From Modestobacter sp. L9-4 (GTDB lineage: Bacteria > Actinomycetota > Actinomycetes > Mycobacteriales > Geodermatophilaceae): a stretch of 64,000 nt of DNA. Each line of letters begins with the position of its first letter. Within the stretch, counting starts at the first letter, position 1. The notes below the pieces were generated by a model. That model searched no databases and was not told where the DNA came from. It saw nothing but the letters and a program-made list of their open reading frames with translations. The position numbers and the translations under genes are program-made. The stretch spans positions 4,092,001 to 4,156,000 of the forward strand of contig NZ_CP077800.1 in assembly GCF_019112525.1 (NCBI RefSeq), given 5' to 3'. Positions 21,070 through 29,024 of this stretch are shown here, one piece after another.

Positions 21070-21105
21070 CGCGCGGAGTGATGCGCTGCGCAACCACTCC
21101 GCGCG
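21070..21105. terminator. Stem-loop after the PucR gene
   Basis: Perfect 11-bp arms (CGCGCGGAGTG and its complement) around a 14-base loop, 6 bp after the pucR stop. The loop itself contains TGCGC/GCGCA, so the structure resembles dispersed palindromes as well as a terminator. Confidence 0.6.
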
Positions 21106-21175
21106 TGCCGGGGGCGCCCGGCGGGCACCGGTCTCCCGGGGGCCGCGTCCGGCGGCCCGGAGGAGGCACGTCCGC

Positions 21176-21934
21176 ATGACCGAGAACACCCGCCCGCTCG
21201 AGGGCAAGGTCGCGCTGGTGACCGGCGCGTCGTCGGGCATCGGTGAGGCGACCGCGGTCGCGCTGGCCGAGGCCGGTGCCGCGGTGGCCATCGGTGCGCG
21301 CCGCAGGGACCGGCTCGACGCCCTGGCCACCCGGCTGCGCGACGGCGGCGCCCGGGTGCTGCAGCTGGACCTCGACGTCACCGACGAGGCGCAGTGCACG
21401 GCGGCGGTGGCCCGCACCCGTGAGGAGCTCGGCGGTCTCGACGTCCTGGTCAACAACGCCGGCGTCATGCTGCTGGGCGTCATCACCGGCGCCGACCCGG
21501 AGGACTGGCGCCGCATGATCGACACCAACGTCATGGGCGTGATGTACATGACCCACGCCGCGATCGAGGGCATGGTCGCGCAGGGCTCCGGCGACATCGT
21601 GAACATGTCCAGCGTCGCCGGGCGCCAGGCCCGGGTCGGTGCCGGTGTCTACAACGCCAGCAAGTGGGCGGTGAACGCCTTCAGCGAGTCGCTGCGCCAG
21701 GAGGTCACCGAGCGCGGCGTGCGGATCGGCCTGGTCGAGCCCGGCGCGGTCGCCACCGAGCTGACCGACCACATCACCCAGGCCGACGCGAAGGCCGGCG
21801 CGCAGAAGATGTACACCGAGATGGTGCCGCTGCAGGCCGACGACATCGCCCGCGCGGTGCTCTACCTGGTCACCCAGCCGCCGCACGTGGCGGTCAACGA
21901 GGTGCTGGTGCGCCCCACCGCCCAGCAGCGCTGA
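21176..21934 (+). CDS. SDR-family oxidoreductase
   Basis: Classical short-chain dehydrogenase of 252 residues. It has the cofactor loop TGASSGIGEAT with Arg residues following (GARRRDRLDAL, suggesting NADP), NNAGVMLLG, catalytic Ser in MSSVAG and the YNASK active site, and the PG motif in EPGAVATELT. Closest in style to the clavaldehyde or serine-type dehydrogenase group. Substrate unknown. It is monocistronic and convergent with the SRPBCC gene, with only 3 bases between the stops. Confidence 0.9.
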   Translation: MTENTRPLEGKVALVTGASSGIGEATAVALAEAGAAVAIGARRRDRLDALATRLRDGGARVLQLDLDVTDEAQCTAAVARTREELGGLDVLVNNAGVMLLGVITGADPEDWRRMIDTNVMGVMYMTHAAIEGMVAQGSGDIVNMSSVAGRQARVGAGVYNASKWAVNAFSESLRQEVTERGVRIGLVEPGAVATELTDHITQADAKAGAQKMYTEMVPLQADDIARAVLYLVTQPPHVAVNEVLVRPTAQQR

Positions 21935-21937
21935 CCC

Positions 21938-22345
21938 TCACCGTCCGGCCTCGACCACCCGCTTGAGGGTGGCGAGGTCGGCGGTGACCGCGGCGGCGTC
22001 GGCGGCGAACGCCTCGTCGGTCGTCCCCGGCGCGCGGCGCAGCGTGAACACGACCTCGCAACCCGCGCCGTCGGGCAGCACCCGCAGCGGGTTGGTCACC
22101 GTGGTGCCGTCGGGCAGGGTCACGTCGTGGTCGAGGACGCCGAACGGGTTGCGCTCGGCGAAGCGGACGACGACCCGTCCCATGGGTGAGTCCGCCACCC
22201 ACTCGCCGTCCACGCAGGCGATGCCGCCGGCCAGTCCTGCGGCCCACTCGGGCAGGTGGGCGGGGTCGCGGGCGTAGGCGTAGACCTCGGCGGCGGGCCG
22301 GTCGATCGACACGGCCAGGTGCAGCGAGGGCGGCATGCCCGGCAT
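21938..22345 (-). CDS. SRPBCC-family protein
   Basis: 135 residues with the START/Bet v1-like helix-grip layout: SLHLAVSIDRPAAEVYAYARDPAHLPEW at the N-terminus, GRVVVRFAERNPFGVLDHDVTLPDG in the beta-sheet, and the long C-terminal helix (FAADAAAVTADLATLKRVVEAG). Members bind hydrophobic ligands or act in polyketide or stress pathways; the ligand cannot be inferred. ATG 22345 is taken as start, and ATG 22336 is also possible. Longer frames run into Arg-rich sequence. Confidence 0.82.
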   Translation of the reverse strand: MPGMPPSLHLAVSIDRPAAEVYAYARDPAHLPEWAAGLAGGIACVDGEWVADSPMGRVVVRFAERNPFGVLDHDVTLPDGTTVTNPLRVLPDGAGCEVVFTLRRAPGTTDEAFAADAAAVTADLATLKRVVEAGR

Positions 22346-22404
22346 CGTGCCGCACCGGCGGCGTGTCCGGAGCGGGGGATCCGCTGGTGCCCGTACCCGG
22401 GCCC

Positions 22405-22410
22405 TACGGT
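22405..22410 (+). promoter_or_regulatory. Probable -10 box (TACGGT), leaderless
   Basis: TACGGT ends 6 nt before the ATG of the following small membrane-protein gene, and no ribosome site is present. Confidence 0.45.
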
Positions 22411-22416
22411 CGCGCG

Positions 22417-22719
22417 ATGAGCAGAGCACTGGACCGCGCCCTGCAGGCCGCCGGTGGTGTCGCCGTCGTCGGAGGCCTGCTCCTCGGCGGCATGTCGATG
22501 CCGCTCGCCGACTACGGGTGCCCCCCGGCCTTCGGTAGCGCCGACGAGCTGAACCGCCCGGACCTGATGATCGCGCCCTCCTGCGGAGAGCAGCGCGCCG
22601 AACGTCAGGAGACCGCGATCACCCTGCTGGTGCTCGGCCTGGGGCTGGGCGTCGGCGCCCAGGTGCACCTGCTGGTCGGCGGCACGCGGGCCAGGCCGGA
22701 GGAACGCTCGGCAGCCTGA
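22417..22719 (+). CDS. Small membrane protein of unknown function
   Basis: 100 residues with two hydrophobic helices, GGVAVVGGLLLGGMSMPLA and AITLLVLGLGLGVGAQVHLLVGG. They are separated by a polar segment with two Cys residues (YGCPP and APSCGEQ) that probably lies outside the membrane. Not a recognised family. The last codons and the stop lie inside the first copy of a 55-bp tandem duplication. Divergent to the SRPBCC gene. Confidence 0.6.
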   Translation: MSRALDRALQAAGGVAVVGGLLLGGMSMPLADYGCPPAFGSADELNRPDLMIAPSCGEQRAERQETAITLLVLGLGLGVGAQVHLLVGGTRARPEERSAA

Positions 22720-22814
22720 TGTCCGCGGCACCGGGTGCGCCCGGTCCCGCCCCGCCCACCGCTCGGCAGCCTGATGTCCGCGGCACCGGGTGCGCCCGGT
22801 CCCGCCCGGCCCAC
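22705..22814 (+). repeat. 55-bp tandem duplication
   Basis: Bases 22705-22759 are repeated at 22760-22814 with a single mismatch (C/G at position 49 of the unit). The first copy includes the end and stop codon of the small membrane-protein gene; the second is intergenic, just before the convergent TetR gene. The near identity shows a recent event, such as slippage, or an assembly artefact. Confidence 0.85.
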
Positions 22815-22843
22815 CGGACGACGGCCGGCCCGGGTGCCCGGGT

Positions 22844-23581
22844 TCAGCCGGAGACCGTGTCCGGTGCGGCCGCGAGGGCGTCGACGGCGCGGTCGAGCAG
22901 CTCGCCCAGCAGGTGCTGCTCCCCGGGGGTGAGCACGTGCAGCTGCGGCGCCACCGCCCGGAAGGCGACGGTTGCGGCCATCGGGCCGGCGTCGGCCGCG
23001 GCCGGGGCGTCGGTGAGCACCTCGCGCAGCACCGCCTGGAACATGCTGTCGGCCAGTCCGGGGTCGCGCTGGGCGGGCGGGGTGGCCAGCAGGACGTGGA
23101 TGGCGCCGATCCCGGCCGCCTGGAACACCGCGACGGCGCGCTGCTCGCTCACCTGCAGCCGGCCGGCCGCGGCGACCCGCCTGATCCGGGCGGCGAGCAC
23201 CTCCCGGCCCTGCTGGGCGGCGGGGGAGGGGCGCACCCGGTCGGGGTCGCTGAGCAGCCGGAACAGCGTCGGGTTGCCCACGCCGAACTCGATCTGCCGG
23301 TCCCACCCGGCGCGCAGGTCCTCGACCGGGTCGACGTCCTCGGCGGTCGCGGACTCCACGAGGGCGGCCTTCTCGGTCACGTACCGGGTCATCACGTGCT
23401 CGGCGACGGCGTCGAGCAGGCCGTCCTTGTCACCGAACAGGCGGTAGATGGCCGGCGGCTGCACGCCGGCCGCCTCGGCCACGCCCCGGGTGGTCACCGC
23501 CGCCGGGCCATGCTCGCGCAGCAGCTGGGCGGCGCCGTCGACGATGCGCGTGCGCAGGTCGCCCCGGTCGGTCTCGGTCAC
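22844..23581 (-). CDS. TetR-family regulator, divergent to an NmrA-like oxidoreductase
   Basis: 245 residues. The N-terminal helix-turn-helix is typical (RTRIVDGAAQLLREHG, TTRGVAEAAGVQPPAIYRLFGDKDGLL), and the C-terminal domain is a large ligand-binding helical bundle. It is divergent to the NAD(P)-binding gene at 23669, and the 87 bp between them hold nested palindromes. Repression of itself and that gene is therefore likely. GTG 23581 gives the start MTETDRGDLRT; GTG 23599 is possible but lies in the operator. Confidence 0.88.
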   Translation of the reverse strand: MTETDRGDLRTRIVDGAAQLLREHGPAAVTTRGVAEAAGVQPPAIYRLFGDKDGLLDAVAEHVMTRYVTEKAALVESATAEDVDPVEDLRAGWDRQIEFGVGNPTLFRLLSDPDRVRPSPAAQQGREVLAARIRRVAAAGRLQVSEQRAVAVFQAAGIGAIHVLLATPPAQRDPGLADSMFQAVLREVLTDAPAAADAGPMAATVAFRAVAPQLHVLTPGEQHLLGELLDRAVDALAAAPDTVSG

Positions 23582-23582
23582 G

Positions 23583-23620
23583 TATCGACGATATCGCACG
23601 AGCGGTACCGCTGTGATATC
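23583..23620. promoter_or_regulatory. Nested-palindrome operator between the TetR and NmrA-like genes
   Basis: Three palindromic elements lie together. TATCG-A-CGATA is at 23583-23593. A perfect 12-bp AGCGGTACCGCT (23601-23612) is flanked by GATATC at 23590-23595 and again at 23615-23620. The block is AT-rich relative to its surroundings and lies between divergent starts, the expected place for the TetR operator. Confidence 0.6.
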
Positions 23621-23668
23621 AATGGAACCGCTTCACCGATTCCAGTGATACGAGCACAGGAGACCACC

Positions 23669-24523
23669 ATGATCACCGTCACCGGAGCGACCGGCGCCCT
23701 CAACGGCGCGACCGTCGACCACCTGCTCGAGCGACTGCCCGCCGACCAGCTCGTCGTCGTCGCCCGCGACGTCGCGAAGGCCCAGCGGTTCGCCGAGCGG
23801 GGGGTGCAGGTGCGCCACGGCGACTACGCCGACCCGTCGTCCCTCCCGGCCGCCTTCGCGGGTGCGGACCAGCTGCTGCTGGTGTCCTCCAGCGACCCCG
23901 CCGCCGACGCCGTGGCCCTGCACCGCACCGCCGTCGAGGCCGCGGTCGCGGCCGGTGTCGGCCGCGTTCTCTACACCAGCCACCAGGGCGCCGCGCCCAC
24001 GACGCCGTTCGGCCCCGGGCGCGACCACGCCGCCACCGAGCAGCTGCTCGCGGAGTCGGGTCTCCCGTGGACCTCGCTGCGCAACGGCTTCTACGCCCAC
24101 AGCCTGCTGTTCATGACCGGGTCGTGGCGGGAGACCGGCCGGATCGAGGTCCCGGCCGACGGCCCGGTCTCCTGGACCTCCCGCGAGGACGAGGCCGAGG
24201 CCGCCGCGCTGGTGCTGCTCTCCGACGGTGGGCACGACGGCCCGGTGACGCTCACCGCGAGCGCCGCGCCGACCTTCGCCGACGTCGCCGCGATCGCCGC
24301 CGAGGTCAGCGGGCGGCCGGTCGAGCGCGTGCTCGTCGACCCCGACGAGTGGATCGCCGGTCAGGTCGCGGGCGGGACACCGGAGTTCGTCGCCCGCTTC
24401 ATGCTGGGCATGTACTCCGCCGCCGAGCAGGGCTTCTTCGCCGGTGTCGACCCGCTGCTCGGCGAGCTGCTGGGTCGCGAGCCGCGGACGGTCCGCGACG
24501 TGCTCGCGGCGCCGGCTCACTGA
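23669..24523 (+). CDS. NmrA-like NAD(P)-binding protein (atypical SDR)
   Basis: 284 residues. N-terminal Rossmann loop TVTGATGALNGATVDHLL, then DYADPSSLPAAFAGADQLLLVSS, YTSHQGA and LRNGFYAH, the layout of the NmrA/QorB group (NADP-binding quinone reductases or redox sensors). There is no YxxxK triad in the classical place. The divergent TetR gene probably controls it, with the operator just upstream. ATG 23669 follows an AGGAG site (ACAGGAGACCACC). Confidence 0.87.
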   Translation: MITVTGATGALNGATVDHLLERLPADQLVVVARDVAKAQRFAERGVQVRHGDYADPSSLPAAFAGADQLLLVSSSDPAADAVALHRTAVEAAVAAGVGRVLYTSHQGAAPTTPFGPGRDHAATEQLLAESGLPWTSLRNGFYAHSLLFMTGSWRETGRIEVPADGPVSWTSREDEAEAAALVLLSDGGHDGPVTLTASAAPTFADVAAIAAEVSGRPVERVLVDPDEWIAGQVAGGTPEFVARFMLGMYSAAEQGFFAGVDPLLGELLGREPRTVRDVLAAPAH

Positions 24524-24615
24524 GGCGACCGCACCTCTCCTGCCGTCGGTCGCAACGGGACGGCCAGTCCCGGTGCGGTGGCCGGAACCCGCCGGAACAC
24601 GTCGCCGGCCCCGCC

Positions 24616-24621
24616 TAGGGT
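24616..24621 (+). promoter_or_regulatory. Probable -10 box (TAGGGT), leaderless
   Basis: TAGGGT ends 7 nt before the GTG of the EamA transporter gene, and no ribosome-binding site is visible. Confidence 0.45.
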
Positions 24622-24628
24622 CGGCGAC

Positions 24629-25546
24629 GTGCCCTCCACCCCGCGCGTCCCCCTGGTCCTGCTCGCGGTGTCGGTGACCGTGCTGGCCTGGGCGTCGGCC
24701 TTCATCGGCATCCGCTCGGTCGGTGAGCACCTCTCACCGGGCGCGCTGGCGCTGGGCCGGCTGGCCGTCGGCACGGTCGTGCTCGGCCTGCTGCTGGCCC
24801 GGCGCGGCTGGGTGCGGCCCACCGCGGGGGAGTGGCGGCTGCTGGTCGTGTGCGGGGTCGGTTGGTTCGGGGTCTACAACGTCGCCCTCAACGCCGCCGA
24901 GCAGCACCTGGACGCCGGCACCACCGCGATGCTGGTCAACATCGGCCCGCTGCTCATCGCGGTCTTCGCCGGCCTGCTGCTCGGGGAGGGCTTCCCGCGC
25001 TGGCTGGTCATCGGGCTGGCGATCGCCTTCTGCGGCGTCCTGCTCATCGGGCTGGCCACCCGCAGCGCGGGTGCCGACCTGCTCGGCGTCGTCCTCTGCC
25101 TGGTCGCCGCGCTCACCTACGCCGTCGGCGTGGTCTCCCAGAAGCCGCTGCTGCGCCGGCTGCCGGCGCTGCAGGTGACCGCCACCGCCTGCGCGATCGG
25201 CGCGGTGTGCTGCCTGCCGTGGGCCGGGGCCCTGGTCACCGACCTCGGGACGGCGCCGGTGTCCTCGGTGCTGGGCATGGTCTACCTCGGCGCGGTGCCG
25301 ACGGCGCTGGCGTTCAGCACCTGGGCCTACGCGCTGGGCCGGATGGACGCCGGCCGGCTGGCGGTGACCACCTACCTGGTGCCGCCGATCGTGGTGCTGC
25401 TGGGCTGGGCGCTGCTGGACGAGGTGCCGGCCGCCCTGGCGATCGTCGGCGGGGCGGTCTGCCTGGTCGGGGTGGCGGTGTCCCGGCGCCGGGTGCGTAC
25501 TCCGGTACCGGTACCGGTGCCCGCCGAGGCCGGTGCGTCCACGTGA
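24629..25546 (+). CDS. EamA/DMT-superfamily transporter
   Basis: 305 residues, about ten transmembrane helices in two EamA repeats. The first is from LLAVSVTVLAWASAFIGIRS to about residue 130 with the typical end AVFAGLLLGEGFPRWLVIG; the second is from LLGVVLCLVAALTYAVGVVSQ with AFSTWAYALGRMDAGR and LLGWALLDEVP. The family exports metabolites such as amino acids or nucleosides; the substrate is unknown. GTG 24629 is chosen from the -10 spacing and the family N-terminus. It converges on the arsR gene, with 4 bp between the stops. Confidence 0.87.
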   Translation: MPSTPRVPLVLLAVSVTVLAWASAFIGIRSVGEHLSPGALALGRLAVGTVVLGLLLARRGWVRPTAGEWRLLVVCGVGWFGVYNVALNAAEQHLDAGTTAMLVNIGPLLIAVFAGLLLGEGFPRWLVIGLAIAFCGVLLIGLATRSAGADLLGVVLCLVAALTYAVGVVSQKPLLRRLPALQVTATACAIGAVCCLPWAGALVTDLGTAPVSSVLGMVYLGAVPTALAFSTWAYALGRMDAGRLAVTTYLVPPIVVLLGWALLDEVPAALAIVGGAVCLVGVAVSRRRVRTPVPVPVPAEAGAST

Positions 25547-25550
25547 GCGG

Positions 25551-25871
25551 TCAGGGTGCCGACAGCACCCGGGCCAGGTCGGCCAGCGCGCCGGGCACCA
25601 GGGCGTAGTAGGCCCACACCCCGCGCTTGTCCCGGGTCATCAGCCCGGCGTCGACGAGCACCTTGAGGTGGTGGGAGACCGTCGGCTGGGACAGGCCCAC
25701 CGGCTCGGTCAGGTCGCAGACGCAGGCCTCGCCACCGTGCGCGGCGACCAGGGACACCAGCCGCAGGCGGGTCGGGTCGGCCAGCGCCTTCACCGTGCGG
25801 GCCAGCGTCCGGGCGTCCTCCGCCGACAGGGGGGACCCCTGCAGGGGGGAGCAGCAGGCGACAGCGGTCAT
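25551..25871 (-). CDS. arsR: ArsR-family arsenite-responsive repressor
   Basis: 106 residues, winged helix (LADPTRLRLVSLVAAHGG, then SQPTVSHHLKVLVDAGL). The metal-sensing motif ACVCDL at the start of the helix before the recognition helix matches the As(III) site of classical ArsR (ELCVCDL). A further Cys-Cys pair sits at residues 6-7. Divergent to arsM-acr3-arsC; the repressor would be released by arsenite or antimonite. The intergenic region carries perfect palindromes. Confidence 0.92.
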   Translation of the reverse strand: MTAVACCSPLQGSPLSAEDARTLARTVKALADPTRLRLVSLVAAHGGEACVCDLTEPVGLSQPTVSHHLKVLVDAGLMTRDKRGVWAYYALVPGALADLARVLSAP

Positions 25872-25896
25872 GCGCCCATCGTGCCGCAGACATTGA

Positions 25897-25954
25897 CATC
25901 CGTCGATGCTTGCGGTCAGAGTTGCCCCCGTCGAGGCATCGACGGACGTCGATG
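25897..25954. promoter_or_regulatory. ArsR operator region with a perfect 18-bp palindrome
   Basis: CATCGACG-GA-CGTCGATG (25937-25954) is a perfect 18-bp palindrome placed 12 bp before the arsM start. A second site, CATC-CGTC-GATG (25897-25908), lies next to the arsR start and overlaps a TTGACA-like box. The 11-bp arm TCCGTCGATGC (25899-25909) is also perfectly complementary to 25936-25946. Two operators between divergent ars genes imply that ArsR controls both directions. Confidence 0.75.
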
Positions 25955-25966
25955 GGGGAGGACACC

Positions 25967-26698
25967 ATGAGCGAGCTCCGCGAGCAGGTGCGCGACCGCT
26001 ACGCCGCGCTGGCCCGGGAGGTCACCGACGCCGGGTGCTGTGGTCCGCAGCCGGTCGAGGTCGACGAGCGCTTCGGTGCCGGGTTGTACGCCGACGGCGA
26101 GACCGAGGGGCTGCCCGCGGAGGCGCTGGCGGCCAGCCTGGGCTGCGGCAACCCGATGGTGGTCGCCGACCTCCGGCCGGGGGAGCGGGTGTTGGACCTC
26201 GGTTCCGGCGGCGGCATCGACGTGCTGCTGTCCGCCCGCCGGGTGGGGTCGACCGGCTTCGCGTACGGGGTGGACATGACCGAGGAGATGCTCGCCCTGG
26301 CCCGGCGCAGCGCCGAGCAGGCCGGTGTCACCAACGTGGAGTTCCGCCGCGGGGAGATCGAGGCGCTGCCCTTCCCCGACGCCAGCGTCGACGTCGTCAT
26401 CAGCAACTGCGTGGTCAACCTGTCCACCGACAAGGCCGCCGTCCTCGCCGAGGCGTTCCGGGTGCTGACGCCCGGCGGCCGGTTCGGCGTCTCCGACGTC
26501 GTCGCCGAGGACTCCCTCACCCCGGCGGAGCGGGCCGCCCGCGGCAGTCACGTCGGCTGCATCGCCGGCGCGCTGTCGATCAGCGAGTACACCGCTGGCT
26601 TGCTGGCCGCGGGCTTCACCGACCCGGAGGTCGTGCTCACGCACCCGGTCGCCGACGGGATGCACGGCGCGGTCGTGCGCGCGGTCAAGCCCGCGTGA
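25967..26698 (+). CDS. arsM: Arsenite methyltransferase ArsM
   Basis: Methylates As(III) with SAM to volatile or less toxic forms. 243 residues. SAM-binding loop VLDLGSGGGIDVLLSARRVG and the ArsM signature cysteines: Cys60 (SLGCGNP), Cys148 (ISNCVVNLS) and Cys198 (HVGCIAGAL), the trio that coordinates arsenite. An extra CC pair lies at residues 24-25. ATG 25967 follows GGGGGAGG. First gene of arsM-acr3-arsC-GNAT; the next start overlaps its stop. Confidence 0.95.
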   Translation: MSELREQVRDRYAALAREVTDAGCCGPQPVEVDERFGAGLYADGETEGLPAEALAASLGCGNPMVVADLRPGERVLDLGSGGGIDVLLSARRVGSTGFAYGVDMTEEMLALARRSAEQAGVTNVEFRRGEIEALPFPDASVDVVISNCVVNLSTDKAAVLAEAFRVLTPGGRFGVSDVVAEDSLTPAERAARGSHVGCIAGALSISEYTAGLLAAGFTDPEVVLTHPVADGMHGAVVRAVKPA

Positions 26699-27807
26699 GC
26701 GACGTCGTCGGCGACCTCGCCCGCCCCGCCCCCGACGCCCCGGTCCTGGCCCGGCTCTCGCGGCTGGACCGGTTCCTGCCGGTGTGGATCCTCGCCGCGA
26801 TGGCCGCCGGGCTGCTGCTGGGCCGCAGCGTCCCCGGCCTGGACGACGCCCTGGACTCCGTCCGGGTGGGGGAGGTCAGCCTGCCGATCGCGGTCGGGCT
26901 GCTGCTGATGATGTACCCGGTGCTGGCCAAGGTCCGGTACTCCGAGCTGGACCGGGTGACCGGTGACCGCCGGATGCTGGGCGCCTCGCTGGTGCTCAAC
27001 TGGCTGGTCGGCCCGGCGCTGATGTTCGCCCTGGCCTGGCTGCTGCTGCCCGACCTGCCCGAGTACCGCACCGGCCTGGTGATCGTCGGCCTGGCCCGGT
27101 GCATCGCGATGGTGCTGATCTGGAACGACCTCTCCTGCGGTGACCGCGAGGCCGCCGCGGTGCTGGTGGCGATCAACTCGGTGTTCCAGATCGTCGCCTT
27201 CGCCGCGCTGGGCTGGTTCTACCTGCAGGTGCTGCCCGGCTGGCTGGGCCTGTCGACCACCTCGGCGGAGTTCAGCGTCGGCGCCATCGTGGTCAGCGTG
27301 CTCGTCTTCCTGGGCGTCCCGCTGGCCGCCGGGTTCCTCACCCGCACGATCGGGGAACGGACCCGCGGCCGCACCTGGTACGAGAGCCGGTTCCTGCCGC
27401 GGATCGGCCCGGTCGCGCTCTACGGTCTGCTGTTCACCATCGTCATGCTGTTCGCGCTGCAGGGCGAGGCGATCACCGCAGCACCCTGGGACGTCGTCCG
27501 CATCGCGCTGCCGCTGCTGGCCTACTTCGCGCTCATGTTCAGCGGCTCGTTCGCCCTCGGCCTGCGGCTGCGGCTCGGGTACGCGAAGACCGCGACCCTG
27601 GCCTTCACCGCCACCGGCAACAACTTCGAGCTGGCCATCGCGGTGGCCATCGGCACGTTCGGCGTCACCTCCGGGCAGGCGCTGGCCGGCGTGGTCGAGC
27701 CGCTGATCGAGGTGCCGGTGCTCGTCGCGCTGGTGTACGTCTCGCTGTGGGCCGGCCGCCGCTGGCTGTCCGACGACCCCACCGTCCCCCTCAGGAGGAT
27801 CCCGTGA
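26695..27807 (+). CDS. acr3: Arsenite efflux transporter ACR3
   Basis: Exports arsenite across the membrane, driven by the proton gradient. 370 residues, ten helices. Family signatures are GLARCIAMVLIWNDLSCGD, with the essential thiolate Cys in helix 4, and TATGNNFELAIAVAIGTFG near helix 9. The GTG start overlaps the arsM stop (GTGA), and the AGGAGG near the 3' end serves arsC. It works with ArsC, which reduces arsenate to the exported arsenite. Confidence 0.95.
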   Translation: MSDVVGDLARPAPDAPVLARLSRLDRFLPVWILAAMAAGLLLGRSVPGLDDALDSVRVGEVSLPIAVGLLLMMYPVLAKVRYSELDRVTGDRRMLGASLVLNWLVGPALMFALAWLLLPDLPEYRTGLVIVGLARCIAMVLIWNDLSCGDREAAAVLVAINSVFQIVAFAALGWFYLQVLPGWLGLSTTSAEFSVGAIVVSVLVFLGVPLAAGFLTRTIGERTRGRTWYESRFLPRIGPVALYGLLFTIVMLFALQGEAITAAPWDVVRIALPLLAYFALMFSGSFALGLRLRLGYAKTATLAFTATGNNFELAIAVAIGTFGVTSGQALAGVVEPLIEVPVLVALVYVSLWAGRRWLSDDPTVPLRRIP

Positions 27808-28211
27808 GCACCCCCAGCGTCCTGTTCGTCTGCGTGCACAACGCCGGCCGCTCCCAGATGGCCGCCGGCTGGCTGCGGCACCTGGCCGGCGACGCCGTCG
27901 AGGTCCGCTCCGCCGGTTCCGTGCCCGGTGACCAGGTCAACCCGGCCGCGGTCGCGGCGATGGCCGAGGTCGGCATCGACATCTCCGACCAGCGGCCGAA
28001 GGTGCTCACCACCGACGCCGTCGAGGCCTCCGACGTGGTGATCACCATGGGCTGCGGCGACGCCTGCCCGGTCTTCCCCGGCAAGCAGTACCTGGACTGG
28101 GCGCTCACCGACCCGGCCGGCAAGGGCGTCGAGGCGGTGCGACCGATCCGCGACGAGATCGAGGTCCGCATCCGCGGCCTGCTCGCCGAGCTGGACGTCG
28201 CCGCCCGGTGA
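27804..28211 (+). CDS. arsC: Arsenate reductase, low-molecular-weight phosphatase type
   Basis: Reduces arsenate to arsenite. 135 residues with the phosphatase-like P-loop C10-VHNAGR-S and the acidic DWALTDPAGK segment. Cys84 and Cys88 (MGCGDACP) occupy the place of the redox cysteines in thioredoxin-coupled ArsC. Whether the partner is thioredoxin or mycothiol/mycoredoxin cannot be decided from the sequence. The GTG start overlaps the acr3 stop, after an AGGAGG site. Confidence 0.94.
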   Translation: MSTPSVLFVCVHNAGRSQMAAGWLRHLAGDAVEVRSAGSVPGDQVNPAAVAAMAEVGIDISDQRPKVLTTDAVEASDVVITMGCGDACPVFPGKQYLDWALTDPAGKGVEAVRPIRDEIEVRIRGLLAELDVAAR

Positions 28212-28783
28212 CCCAGGCCGTCCTGCGCACCGACCGGCTGCTGCTCGAGCCGCTGTCGGACGCCCATGTCGAGCTCGAGGTGGAGCTGGACGGCGACCCG
28301 CAGGTGATGCGGTACCTGGAGGTCCGGCCGCGCACCCGCGACGAGGTGCTGGCCCGCCACCCGCAACGGCTGGCGGTGGCCGACCGGGCGCCCGGGCTGG
28401 GGTTCTGGGTGGGCTCGGTGGACGGCGACCCGGTCGGCTGGTGGCTGCTCGACGTGCCCGAGCGCCCCGACCAGGGGGCGGCCGAGGGGCAGGCCGAGCT
28501 GGGCTACCGGCTGCTGCCGCGCTGGTGGCGGCGCGGGCTGGCCACCGAGGGCGCGCGCGAGCTGGTGCGGCACGCCTTCGCCGACCTCGGTCTGCGCCGG
28601 GTGTTCGCCGAGACGATGGCGGTCAACGCCGGGTCGCGTGCGGTGATGGCCGCAGCCGGCCTGGAGCACGTCCGCACGTTCCACCTGGAGTGGGAGACGC
28701 CGCTGCCCGGGGCCGAGCACGGTGAGGTCGAGTACGCGCTCACCCGTGAGGCCTGGCGCGCCCGGACCCCGGACGCGCGATGA
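28208..28783 (+). CDS. GNAT-family N-acetyltransferase
   Basis: 191 residues of the RimJ/RimL-like GNAT group: TDRLLLEPLSDAHVE at the start, then FWVGSVDGDPVGWWLL, the acetyl-CoA loop YRLLPRWWRRGLATEGAREL, and VFAETMAVNAGSRAVMAAAGL. The GTG start overlaps the arsC stop (GTGA), so it is translated as the last gene of the arsenic operon. That placement may be chance, or may reflect acetylation of an organoarsenical as in ArsN; the sequence is not diagnostic for ArsN. Confidence 0.87.
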   Translation: MTQAVLRTDRLLLEPLSDAHVELEVELDGDPQVMRYLEVRPRTRDEVLARHPQRLAVADRAPGLGFWVGSVDGDPVGWWLLDVPERPDQGAAEGQAELGYRLLPRWWRRGLATEGARELVRHAFADLGLRRVFAETMAVNAGSRAVMAAAGLEHVRTFHLEWETPLPGAEHGEVEYALTREAWRARTPDAR

Positions 28784-28823
28784 TGGCGCGGCAGTGCACG
28801 GCCCGGATGAGCGGAGAGCTGTC

Positions 28824-29024
28824 GTGGTGGACGTCGTGGCCGTCGTCGGTGGCTTCTCCTCGACCGGTGGCGACAGCACCCCGTGGGCAGGGCTGGGCTT
28901 CGCCGTCACCGTGCTGCTGTCGCTGGCCGGCGGGGTGATCAGCGTCAGGCGCCAACGCAGGGCGCGCCCTCGGCGCCGCGAGAGTGCGCCCAGCGGGCGC
29001 CGACCCGCGGAGGACGCCCGCTGA
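28824..29024 (+). CDS. Small single-helix protein, end encoded by a palindromic repeat
   Basis: 66 residues from GTG 28824, with a GGAGAG site 8 nt upstream. One hydrophobic helix (WAGLGFAVTVLLSLAGGVISV) is followed by a strongly basic tail (RRQRRARPRRR), so it probably inserts with the tail in the cytoplasm. The last 15 or so codons fall in the first arm of the REP-like palindrome, which therefore supplies the C-terminus. No family recognised; a real gene is likely but not certain. Confidence 0.45.
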   Translation: MVDVVAVVGGFSSTGGDSTPWAGLGFAVTVLLSLAGGVISVRRQRRARPRRRESAPSGRRPAEDAR

